DNA from: an uncultured Porphyromonas sp.
GTDB taxonomy: Bacteria > Bacteroidota > Bacteroidia > Bacteroidales > Porphyromonadaceae
DNA length: 20,240 nucleotides
Direction of reading: 5' to 3'
Assembly: GCA_900546675.1 (NCBI GenBank)
Contig: URDQ01000035.1
Span: 1-20,240 of the forward strand
The notes below the pieces were generated by a model. The model worked only from the letters and a program-made list of their open reading frames with translations, was not told where the DNA came from and searched no databases. The translations under genes and the position numbers were made by a program. Below are positions 1 to 7,102 of this stretch, piece after piece (within the stretch, counting starts at the first letter, position 1; each line of letters opens with the position of its first letter).

Positions 1-141
1 GCGAAACGTCGTCAAGATCGTTCGACAACGGACGCTCAGACCGAGCGTCCCTACAATATCGTTACTCGTCTAGTTGTATCAAACCGAGCTGTGCGTCCCT
101 ATGTGTTGTCACTCGAGCGATTTGCTGATTTGAGTACCTAA
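1..141 (+). CDS. 3' end of an unidentified upstream gene (partial)
   Basis: Frame 1 is open from the window edge for 46 codons and stops with TAA at 139-141. The residues end in RFADLST and show no motif I recognise. The reading frame is plausible because codon choice (CGT, CTA, GTC-type codons) resembles the nqr genes and the stop lies just before the nqrA promoter box. Against it, the stretch is short and contains a perfect 8-bp inverted repeat (30-37 / 43-50), so it could instead be non-coding. No function is proposed. Confidence 0.35.
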   Translation, partial: AKRRQDRSTTDAQTERPYNIVTRLVVSNRAVRPYVLSLERFADLST

Positions 142-167
142 AGTGAGCTAGTCCCAAATAAAATGAG

Positions 168-175
168 TACTTTTG
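168..175 (+). promoter_or_regulatory. Bacteroidetes -7 box of the nqr operon
   Basis: TACTTTTG fits the Bacteroidetes sigma-ABfr -7 consensus TAnnTTTG exactly and ends 32 bases before the nqrA ATG, which would give a leader of about 25 nt. No convincing -33 TTG lies at the usual spacing. The motif alone is expected by chance about ten times across both strands of a window this size, so position is the main support. Confidence 0.5.
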
Positions 176-207
176 CATCAATTGTTGGATTCTAAAGAGA
201 GATCGTC

Positions 208-1563
208 ATGGCAAGAACGATAACTATCAAGCGAGGCTTGGATCTCAAACTCCATGGGACTGCGCCCCGTACCCTCCTGACCACTCCTTCTGGCGGAGCT
301 TCGTCCACCTATGCATGGGTGCCCGATGATGTGCCAGGGCTGACACCCAAAATGAAGGTGCATGTAGGAGATCACGTAGAGGCTGGCGACCCGATTGTCT
401 ACGATAAGCAGTACCCAGAGGTATGGGTCACAGCGCCCGTCAGTGGTGAGCTGGTTGCGATCAATCGAGGTGCTAAGCGTAAGATTATGAGCGTAGAGAT
501 ACGCCCAGATGAGAGTCAGACACAGCACGCCTTCGCAGTAGAGGGTCTACTCGAGGGTGAGGCGAGCAAGCTACAAGCGTTGCTGCTCGAGTCTGGCCTA
601 TGGACGCTCATACGTCAGAGGCCTTACGATCGCATTGCTGATCCTACGATCGCACCACGAGATATATTTGTCACAGCTCATCTGACCGCTCCACTAGCTC
701 CTGAGATCGACTATCTACTAGACGGACGTGAGGAGGAGCTACGTATAGGACTCCGAGCCTTGGCACGCCTGACGGCAGGCAAGGTCTACGTAGGTGTCGC
801 ACAGGGTAGTCCGCTAACGCTTCCCGTAGAGGTAGTGCCTGTAGAGGTACGAGGACCACACCCTGCTGGTAATGTGGGGGTGCTGATCAACCACGTGGCT
901 CCGATTAATAAGGGGGAGACGGTTTGGACCCTTCGTGCTACAGATGTGGCACTCATCGGTCGTCTCTTGATGACTGGACATGTGGACTACACACGTCGTA
1001 TCGCTATCACGGGTAGTCACGCTGCGGAGCACGGCTATATGGATCTGCTACCAGGCTGTCGCCTAGAGAGCCTAGGTAAGCTTGCGCAGGATGGGGGCAA
1101 GATGCGTATCATCGCAGGCGATGTGCTGACAGGTACACAGCTTACGGAGGAGCGTCCCTTCCTGCCGATGAGTTGTGATCAGATTACGGTGATCCCTGAT
1201 GGGTCTGACCGTGATGAGCTGCTTGGGTGGGCTATGCCTCGTTTGGGCGAGTTTAGCCAGAGTCGCACCTATCTGAGCTGGCTGATGCCTCGCAAGCGCT
1301 ATACGCTAGACGCTCGTCTCAAGGGAGGCAAGCGTGCTATGATTATGAGTCATGAGTTGCAGAGTGTCTTCCCGCTGGATATCCATGCGGAGTATCTGCT
1401 GAAGGCGATTATAGCTTTTGACATTGACAAGATGGAGGAGCTGGGCATCTACGAGGTGGCTCCAGAGGACTTCGCTCTGTGCGAGTTCGTCGACACCTCC
1501 AAGATGGAGCTACAGCACATCGTGCGTCAAGGTCTAGACCTACTATATAAGGAGATGAACTAA
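208..1563 (+). CDS. nqrA: Na+-translocating NADH:quinone reductase subunit A
   Basis: NqrA is the large cytoplasmic subunit of the Na+-pumping NADH:ubiquinone/menaquinone oxidoreductase and is implicated in quinone binding. The 451-residue length matches the family (about 446 in Vibrio). The N-terminus (ITIKRGLDLKLHG, followed by a biotinyl/lipoyl-like segment with VHVGDHVEAGDPI and PEVWVTAPVSGELVAI) is the typical NqrA start. No membrane segments are seen, as expected. The ATG at 208 lies just downstream of a -7 box. It is the first gene of nqrABCDEF; order and strand are the identification's strongest support. A 71-bp gap containing a hairpin separates it from nqrB. Confidence 0.96.
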   Translation: MARTITIKRGLDLKLHGTAPRTLLTTPSGGASSTYAWVPDDVPGLTPKMKVHVGDHVEAGDPIVYDKQYPEVWVTAPVSGELVAINRGAKRKIMSVEIRPDESQTQHAFAVEGLLEGEASKLQALLLESGLWTLIRQRPYDRIADPTIAPRDIFVTAHLTAPLAPEIDYLLDGREEELRIGLRALARLTAGKVYVGVAQGSPLTLPVEVVPVEVRGPHPAGNVGVLINHVAPINKGETVWTLRATDVALIGRLLMTGHVDYTRRIAITGSHAAEHGYMDLLPGCRLESLGKLAQDGGKMRIIAGDVLTGTQLTEERPFLPMSCDQITVIPDGSDRDELLGWAMPRLGEFSQSRTYLSWLMPRKRYTLDARLKGGKRAMIMSHELQSVFPLDIHAEYLLKAIIAFDIDKMEELGIYEVAPEDFALCEFVDTSKMELQHIVRQGLDLLYKEMN

Positions 1564-1569
1564 AACCAG

Positions 1570-1612
1570 TAGCCTGACGAGGGGAGGGGTAAGCTCTGTC
1601 ATCGTAAGGCTA
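1570..1612 (+). other. Hairpin between nqrA and nqrB
   Basis: TAGCCTGACGA (1570-1580) pairs with TCGTAAGGCTA (1602-1612), an 11-nt stem with one mismatch and a 21-nt loop, in the only sizeable gap at the start of the operon. There is no T-run after it, so it is not a canonical terminator. It could affect mRNA processing or dampen nqrB translation; this is inference. Confidence 0.45.
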
Positions 1613-1634
1613 TGGACTATGACTACTATATTAT

Positions 1635-2858
1635 ATGTCACTAAAAGATAGATTCAATAAGCGACGCCCGAAGTTTGAACCTGGGGGTAAGTTGCATGCG
1701 TTTCACTCGCTCTTTGACGGGTTTGAGACCTTCCTCTATGTGCCGCATACGACAGCGGCTCCACGAGGGGGTGTGCATGTGCATGATGCTATAGATAGCA
1801 AGCGTGTTATGAGTACGGTGGTGATAGCTCTTATACCCGCTTTACTCTTTGGTATGTACAATGTGGGTCTACAGCACTTCATTGCTATTGGTCAGACGGC
1901 TGGCTTCTGGTCGATGTTTTGGTTTGGCTTCCTAGCCGTACTACCTAAGATCATCGTCTCTTATGTGGTAGGGTTGGGTATCGAGTTTACCGTAGCACAG
2001 TGGAAGCACGAGGAGATCCAAGAGGGTTACCTTGTGACTGGTATGCTGGTTCCGATGATCGTCCCCATTGGTACGCCACTTTGGATGATCGCTGTGGCTG
2101 TCGCTATGTCGGTGATCTTCGCCAAGGAGGTCTTCGGAGGTACTGGTTACAACGTCTTTAACGTGGCGCTGGTCACCCGTGCTATTCTCTTCTTTGCTTA
2201 TCCAGCAGCGATGACAGGCGACAAGGTGTTCGTCCGTACGAAGCCTATCCTTGGCTTCGGCGGTGGTGGCGATATGGCTACGGCAGCTGTTGACGGCTTC
2301 TCAGGGGCTACTCCCTTGGGTCAGGTGGCTACGGCTGGCGACACGCTCCCCACGATCGTGAATACGCTTGGTGAGCCTTCCTCACTATGGGATGCTTTCT
2401 GGGGCTTTATTCCGGGCAGTATCGGTGAGGTGTCGACCTTTGCGATCCTACTGGGTGCGATCCTACTGATTTGGACAGGTGTGGCAAGCTACAAGATCAT
2501 CGTGAGTGGGGTAGTCGGTGCTGCGCTGATGACGCTCCTCTTTAACGCTATCGGTACGACCGCTGCTATGCAGCTTGACATCACGCATCACCTGCTCTAT
2601 GGAGGCTTTGCCTTCGGTCTTGTCTTTATGGCTACTGACCCTGTCACCTCGGCACGTACCGAGACGGGTAAGTGGATCTACGGTCTCCTCGTAGGTGTCA
2701 TGTGCGTCTTCATACGTGTCCTCAACCCAGGTTATCCTGAGGGTATGATGCTCGCTATCTTGCTGATGAACGTCTTCGCACCGCTCATCGACTATGTGGT
2801 AGTAAACAAAAACGTCTCCAAGCGTAAGAAGCGCTGGGCGACGGCAGCTAAACATTGA
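1635..2858 (+). CDS. nqrB: Na+-translocating NADH:quinone reductase subunit B
   Basis: NqrB is the main membrane subunit, carrying covalently bound FMN and riboflavin, and forms much of the Na+ path. The 407-residue protein has a hydrophilic N-terminus of about 55 residues, then multiple hydrophobic helices. The flavinylation motif DGFSGATPLG is present with SGAT at residues 223-226, so Thr226 is the predicted FMN phosphoester site. It also shows the family stretch GYLVTGMLVPMIVPIGTPLW (about 131-150). The ATG at 1635 starts MSLKDRF; the C-terminus is basic (KRKKRW). nqrC follows 14 bases after the stop. The flavin would be attached by an ApbE-type transferase encoded elsewhere. Confidence 0.97.
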   Translation: MSLKDRFNKRRPKFEPGGKLHAFHSLFDGFETFLYVPHTTAAPRGGVHVHDAIDSKRVMSTVVIALIPALLFGMYNVGLQHFIAIGQTAGFWSMFWFGFLAVLPKIIVSYVVGLGIEFTVAQWKHEEIQEGYLVTGMLVPMIVPIGTPLWMIAVAVAMSVIFAKEVFGGTGYNVFNVALVTRAILFFAYPAAMTGDKVFVRTKPILGFGGGGDMATAAVDGFSGATPLGQVATAGDTLPTIVNTLGEPSSLWDAFWGFIPGSIGEVSTFAILLGAILLIWTGVASYKIIVSGVVGAALMTLLFNAIGTTAAMQLDITHHLLYGGFAFGLVFMATDPVTSARTETGKWIYGLLVGVMCVFIRVLNPGYPEGMMLAILLMNVFAPLIDYVVVNKNVSKRKKRWATAAKH

Positions 2859-2872
2859 TCTTCCTTACGACT

Positions 2873-3622
2873 ATGAATAGAGATAGTAATACCTACACGA
2901 TCCTCTACGCAGCCATTATGGTGGTCGTAGTCGCAATAGCTCTAGCGCTCACCGCAGTGGCGCTACGCAAGCCGCAGCTAGAGAATGAGCGTATCGACAA
3001 GATGCAGCAGATACTACGTGCTGTACACCTAGAGCCTACCAAAGATCAGGTTATCCCGACCTATACGCAGGTGATCAAGCAAGAGCTACTGGTCAATGGT
3101 CAGGGCGAGGTGATCGCTACCTTTGAGGGTGATCAGATTGCGCAAAATGAGGCTTTCCAAATGAATACGGCCAATCAGTTTAAGCTCCGTCAGCAAGACC
3201 CTTCACTCGGACTCCCTGTCTATGTGGCAGAGGTCGAGGGACAGCAGCTCTACATCTTCCCGATGGATGGTGCTGGTCTATGGGGCGCTATCTGGGGATT
3301 CCTAGCTGTACAGGCAGACGGGTCGACTGTCTACGGAACCGACTTCTCGCACGCTGGTGAGACTCCAGGACTAGGTGCCGAGATCGCTACGAAGCACTTC
3401 TCACAGGAGTTCGTCGGTAAGCAGCTCTATCGTGACGAGCAGTTTAAGTCTATCGCTGTCGTCAAGCCTGGCCGGACACTTACCGACCAAGACTATGTGG
3501 ACGGTATCTCAGGTGGTACGCTCACGAGCAATGGTGTCAACAACATGCTCTGGAGCTCTATCCACGAGTACCTCCCTTACATAGAGCAGATACGCAGTGG
3601 TCAAGCAGTAGCAGTAGAATAA
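2873..3622 (+). CDS. nqrC: Na+-translocating NADH:quinone reductase subunit C
   Basis: NqrC has one N-terminal membrane anchor (about residues 8-31) and a periplasmic FMN-binding domain. The ATG at 2873 gives a 249-residue protein beginning MNRDSNTYTILYA, the usual Bacteroidetes NqrC start; an upstream TTG at 2855 in the same frame would overlap nqrB by 4 bases and add six residues, but is less likely. The flavinylation site reads DGISGGTLTSNG, with the acceptor Thr at residue 216. The site has SGGT where the common consensus is SGAT. GAGLWGAIWGF (133-143) and the following TPGLGAEI segment (164-171) are further FMN-domain hallmarks. It sits between nqrB and nqrD with short spacers, so is co-transcribed. 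Confidence 0.96.
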   Translation: MNRDSNTYTILYAAIMVVVVAIALALTAVALRKPQLENERIDKMQQILRAVHLEPTKDQVIPTYTQVIKQELLVNGQGEVIATFEGDQIAQNEAFQMNTANQFKLRQQDPSLGLPVYVAEVEGQQLYIFPMDGAGLWGAIWGFLAVQADGSTVYGTDFSHAGETPGLGAEIATKHFSQEFVGKQLYRDEQFKSIAVVKPGRTLTDQDYVDGISGGTLTSNGVNNMLWSSIHEYLPYIEQIRSGQAVAVE

Positions 3623-3644
3623 TCAAGAGAGAGTAATCTAAGCT

Positions 3645-4268
3645 ATGAGTAAGATAAGTAATAAAGAGGTATTCCTAGGACCTCTCAATAAGAATAACCC
3701 GGTCACCGTCCAGGTGCTCGGTATATGCTCGGCGCTGGCGGTCACCGCTCAGCTCAAGCCCGCTCTTGTGATGGCTCTATCGGTGACGGTGGTTGTCGCC
3801 TTTGCCAACGTAATCATATCGCTACTGCGCAACACGATACCTAATCGTATCCGTATCATCGTACAGCTGGTGGTGGTCGCTGCGCTTGTGACGATCGTCA
3901 ATGAGGTACTAAAGGCTTATGTCTACGATGTCTCTAAGGAGCTGTCGGTCTACATCGGTCTGATCATTACGAACTGTATCTTGATGGGTCGTCTAGAGGC
4001 TTTTGCCTTGGCAAATGGTCCTAAGGCTTCTTTCCTCGATGGTATCGGCAATGGTCTGGGCTATGGACTCGTCTTGGTAATCATCGGCTTCGTCCGTGAG
4101 CTACTCGGTAGAGGGTCACTACTCGGATATCAGATTATTCCGCAGTCCTTCTACGATATGGGCTACGTCAATCACGGCTTGATGATCATGCCTCCGATGG
4201 CACTCATCGTCCTCGCCTGTATCGTATGGATACAGCGTAGTAAAAACAAGGATCTACAGGAGCTGTAA
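3645..4268 (+). CDS. nqrD: Na+-translocating NADH:quinone reductase subunit D
   Basis: NqrD is a six-helix membrane protein that pairs with NqrE; together they hold an iron centre at the middle of the membrane in Vibrio NQR. The 207-residue protein is hydrophobic throughout. It has the two expected cysteines, Cys28 in VLGICSALAV and Cys111 in ITNCILMGR, at the positions equivalent to the Fe ligands known from Vibrio. The family motif ITNCILMGRLEAFALAN is intact. The ATG at 3645 starts MSKISNKEVF, 22 bases after the nqrC stop. Confidence 0.97.
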   Translation: MSKISNKEVFLGPLNKNNPVTVQVLGICSALAVTAQLKPALVMALSVTVVVAFANVIISLLRNTIPNRIRIIVQLVVVAALVTIVNEVLKAYVYDVSKELSVYIGLIITNCILMGRLEAFALANGPKASFLDGIGNGLGYGLVLVIIGFVRELLGRGSLLGYQIIPQSFYDMGYVNHGLMIMPPMALIVLACIVWIQRSKNKDLQEL

Positions 4269-4319
4269 GCTCTCCAATCCATATAATACATTGGTCACAC
4301 ACAGATTAAAGTCTAAGCA

Positions 4320-4934
4320 ATGGATTATCTAAGTCTATTTTTCAAGTCGATCTTTGTCGACAATATGATCTTTGCCTACTACCTAGGTATGTGCTCTTAC
4401 CTAGCTGTATCCAAAGATGTCAAGACCTCACTGGGATTGGGGCTGGCAGTAACCTTTATCCTCACCTGTACGCTACCGATCAACTACCTCTTGGAGACTT
4501 ACGTCTTTAAGGCGGGAGCGCTGAGCTGGCTCGGGGAGGAGTTTGCGACGGTCGACCTGAGCTTCCTCTCGCTCATCGTCTTCATCGCTGTCATCGCTTC
4601 CTTTACGCAGCTGGTCGAGATGGTCGTGGAGCGTTACAGCCCCTCGCTATACAACTCGCTCGGTATCTTCCTACCGCTCATCGCTGTGAACTGTGCGATC
4701 CTCGGTGGCTCGCTCTTTATGCAGCAGCGTGACTTCATCAATACGGGTATGGCAACAGTCTATGGCTTCGGATCGGGCATCGGCTGGCTACTAGCTATCG
4801 TCGGCCTAGCAGCTATCCGTGAGCGTCTAGCTTATAGCAACATACCGAAGCCTCTGAGAGGATTTGGTATCACGCTCATCGTCACGGGTCTGATGGGTAT
4901 CGCATTCCTCAGCTTCTCTGGTGTCAAACTCTAA
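4320..4934 (+). CDS. nqrE: Na+-translocating NADH:quinone reductase subunit E
   Basis: NqrE is the inverted-topology partner of NqrD in the membrane arm. The 204-residue protein is almost entirely hydrophobic. Cys25 (YLGMCSYLAVS) and Cys125 (AVNCAILGGS) correspond to the Fe-ligand cysteines described for Vibrio NqrE. The motif NSLGIFLPLIAVNCAILG (about 112-129) is characteristic of the NqrE/RnfA family; the nqrD neighbour and NQR context decide for NqrE over RnfA. A 51-bp spacer precedes it with no obvious promoter. Confidence 0.97.
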   Translation: MDYLSLFFKSIFVDNMIFAYYLGMCSYLAVSKDVKTSLGLGLAVTFILTCTLPINYLLETYVFKAGALSWLGEEFATVDLSFLSLIVFIAVIASFTQLVEMVVERYSPSLYNSLGIFLPLIAVNCAILGGSLFMQQRDFINTGMATVYGFGSGIGWLLAIVGLAAIRERLAYSNIPKPLRGFGITLIVTGLMGIAFLSFSGVKL

Positions 4935-4946
4935 TCGCCTACAGAT

Positions 4947-6194
4947 ATGGATCAAATGACCTTAATAATAGTCTCGAGTGTAGTAGTCTTCCTCTTGGTC
5001 GTGCTGCTCCTCGTTGTGGTGCTCCTAGTAGCTAAGAGTAAGCTTATCCCCTCTGGCAACGTACATATCAATGTCAATGATGTCAAGGATCTAGAGGTGC
5101 CGATGGGCGGTACGCTCCTGAATACGCTACAGAACGAAGGTATCTTCCTATCTAGCGCTTGTGGTGGTAGTGGTAGCTGCGGACAGTGTCGCTGTCGTGT
5201 CGTAGAGGGTGGGGGAGAGATCCTCGCCACGGAGAAGGGCTTCTTCTCTCGCAAAGAGCAGATGGCACACTGGCGTCTCGGCTGTCAGACCAAGGTAAAG
5301 GAGGATCTGAAGGTGATTGTCCCCGAGAGCGTCTTTGGCGTCAAGGAGTGGGAGTGCGAAGTCATCTCGAATAAGAATGTTGCGACCTTTATCAAGGAGT
5401 TTGTCGTCAAGCTCCCTGAGGGTGAGCATATGGACTTCAAGAGCGGTAGCTACGCTCAGATCAAGATCCCTAAGTACGAAGTCAAGTACAGCGACTACGA
5501 GGTCGAGGAGCAGTTCCGTGGTGATTGGGACAAGTTTAATATGTGGAGCCTCACGGCAAAGAACACCGAGGAGACTGTCCGTGCCTACTCTATGGCAAAC
5601 TATCCTGCCGAGGGTAACATCATCACGCTCAACGTACGTATCGCTACTCCTCCTATGGATCGTGTGACTCACACTTGGCAGAAGGTACCCGCAGGTATCG
5701 CCTCCTCCTACATCTTCAGCCTCAAGCCTGGTGACAAGGTGACTATGAGTGGCCCTTACGGAGATTTCCACATTCACGAGGACTCAGATGCTGAGATGCT
5801 CTACATCGGTGGAGGTGCTGGTATGGCTCCACTACGAGCTCAGCTACTACACCTCTTCCTCACGGAGCATACGACTCGCAAGGTCTCCTTCTGGTATGGT
5901 GCTCGCTCACGCAGTGAGATTTTCTACGAGGAGGATTTCCGTGCTATCGAGCGGGAGTTCCCGAACTTCTCTTTCCACATTGCACTCTCGGCACCACTGC
6001 CTGAGGACAATTGGACAGGTCTGACGGGCTTTATCCACCAAGCTATCTACGATAACTACCTCAAGGATCACGAGGCTCCTGAGGATATCGAGTACTATAT
6101 GTGTGGTCCTGGCCCTATGTCGGCAGCAGCGATCACGATGCTGGACAACCTAGGAGTCGCTCCCGAGCAGATCAACTTCGATAACTTCGGCTAA
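4947..6194 (+). CDS. nqrF: Na+-translocating NADH:quinone reductase subunit F (NADH-oxidising)
   Basis: NqrF is the electron-entry subunit: it oxidises NADH through FAD and passes electrons to a 2Fe-2S cluster. In order, the 415-residue protein shows an N-terminal membrane helix (about 5-28), a ferredoxin domain with cluster ligands Cys72, Cys78, Cys81 and Cys113, the FAD-binding RAYS motif (212-215), the NAD-binding GGGAGMAP loop (288-295) and the CGPGPM motif (386-391). It ends FDNFG, typical of the family. Nothing is missing, so the complex should be functional. It is the last gene of the operon and is followed within 40 bases by a strong hairpin. Confidence 0.98.
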   Translation: MDQMTLIIVSSVVVFLLVVLLLVVVLLVAKSKLIPSGNVHINVNDVKDLEVPMGGTLLNTLQNEGIFLSSACGGSGSCGQCRCRVVEGGGEILATEKGFFSRKEQMAHWRLGCQTKVKEDLKVIVPESVFGVKEWECEVISNKNVATFIKEFVVKLPEGEHMDFKSGSYAQIKIPKYEVKYSDYEVEEQFRGDWDKFNMWSLTAKNTEETVRAYSMANYPAEGNIITLNVRIATPPMDRVTHTWQKVPAGIASSYIFSLKPGDKVTMSGPYGDFHIHEDSDAEMLYIGGGAGMAPLRAQLLHLFLTEHTTRKVSFWYGARSRSEIFYEEDFRAIEREFPNFSFHIALSAPLPEDNWTGLTGFIHQAIYDNYLKDHEAPEDIEYYMCGPGPMSAAAITMLDNLGVAPEQINFDNFG

Positions 6195-6232
6195 GGCTTC
6201 TCGGAGTCGAGAACTCAATCGACTCACGTTAT

Positions 6233-6300
6233 GAATAAGGCGACAGCGTACGATCTCGATGAGCGGGGGGGTACGCTGTCGCCTTGCTTATTCGGACTTT
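6233..6300 (+). terminator. Terminator after nqrF
   Basis: A perfect 15-bp inverted repeat (6237-6251 and 6271-6285; arm AAGGCGACAGCGTAC) encloses a G-rich 19-nt loop, and a secondary GAATAAG/CTTATTC pairing flanks it. It is followed by GGACTTTTA, a short T-run. Placement 40 bases after the nqrF stop and before a new promoter box supports transcription termination. Confidence 0.72.
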
Positions 6301-6410
6301 TATCCTCTGAAACCACTCGGGGGGAGGTCAAATATCGAAGAAGTCAAAAGAAATACCGATTTTGTTAAGTCCTTTTCGCTAATAACTCGACTTATTTGGA
6401 TTGATTTCTG

Positions 6411-6418
6411 TAACTTTG
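6411..6418 (+). promoter_or_regulatory. -7 box for the DUF3575/DUF3868 pair
   Basis: TAACTTTG is an exact TAnnTTTG match, 40 bases upstream of the ATG at 6459 and downstream of the nqr terminator. Upstream DNA is AT-rich with a TTTGGATTGA stretch, but no TTG sits at the ideal -33 spacing. Confidence 0.6.
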
Positions 6419-6458
6419 TGCCACAGAAATAGTTGAATTTGTAGCCAAACCACTTACT

Positions 6459-7064
6459 ATGATACGAAAGATAGTGATTACAATCGGTCTCGTCCTCACC
6501 ATTGGATTCGCGGCCACGGCACAGCAAGTTGCTCTCAAGCATAACTTAGCTTATGATGCCATCCTTACGCCTAACCTCTCGCTAGAGTTTGCTATGGGCA
6601 AGAAGCTAACCCTCGATACTCAAGTCGGGTGGAACGCATTCATCTTTAACCTAGACGTGGCTGAGTCTAACTATAGTGAGACCAAGTGGGCTCACTGGAT
6701 GGCGCAGCCTGAGCTTCGCTACTGGTTCTGCGATGTCTTCAATGGTTGGTTCCTCGGTCTTCACGGACATGTAGGACAGATGAACGTAGGAGGTATAGAC
6801 ATCCCATTCGTCTTGGAGAATAAAGACTCTATTATGAAGAATCACCGCTACGAGGGGTGGTTCTATGGAGGTGGTCTCAGTGTAGGCTACCAGTGGGTGC
6901 TCTCGACACGCTCTTCTCTTGAGTTCTCTCTCGGCGCAGGTTATGCGCGCATAAACTATGACAAGTTCCCCTGTCAGCGTTGTGGTACGAAAGTCGATGA
7001 GGGCAATGCCAACTATGTAGGACCTACGAAGGCAACTATCTCCTACGTTTTCTTCTTTAAGTAA
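6459..7064 (+). CDS. DUF3575-family exported protein, probable outer-membrane beta-barrel
   Basis: The 201-residue protein starts with a clear signal peptide (MIRKIVITIGLVLTIGFAATA, likely cut before QQ). The mature start VALKHNLAYDAILTPNLSLEFAMGKKLTLD matches the DUF3575 signature (N-L-YD-TPN-E-GKK). Alternating aromatic and polar residues (for example GWFYGGGLSVGYQWVL) and the terminal ATISYVFFFK with C-terminal aromatics suggest a small beta-barrel. It has a CQRC pair in the last third. DUF3575 genes commonly sit in Bacteroidales Mfa/Fim-type fimbrial loci next to DUF3868 genes, and the next gene is of that type. The exact role is unknown. Confidence 0.8.
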   Translation: MIRKIVITIGLVLTIGFAATAQQVALKHNLAYDAILTPNLSLEFAMGKKLTLDTQVGWNAFIFNLDVAESNYSETKWAHWMAQPELRYWFCDVFNGWFLGLHGHVGQMNVGGIDIPFVLENKDSIMKNHRYEGWFYGGGLSVGYQWVLSTRSSLEFSLGAGYARINYDKFPCQRCGTKVDEGNANYVGPTKATISYVFFFK

Positions 7065-7102
7065 TCGTCAGTAGCACATATAACAACATAGACACCAAGA
7101 TT

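Noticed and set aside
30..50. Perfect GGACGCTC/GAGCGTCC hairpin as a terminator
   Set aside because: No T-run follows and it lies within an open frame that continues to 141; it may be chance or coding.
2855..2872. TTG start for nqrC overlapping nqrB
   Set aside because: The ATG at 2873 gives the standard Bacteroidetes NqrC N-terminus and needs no rare start codon.
5148..5777. 209-codon antisense frame inside nqrF
   Set aside because: It is a shadow of nqrF, whose frame carries all cofactor motifs; the antisense peptide resembles no known protein.
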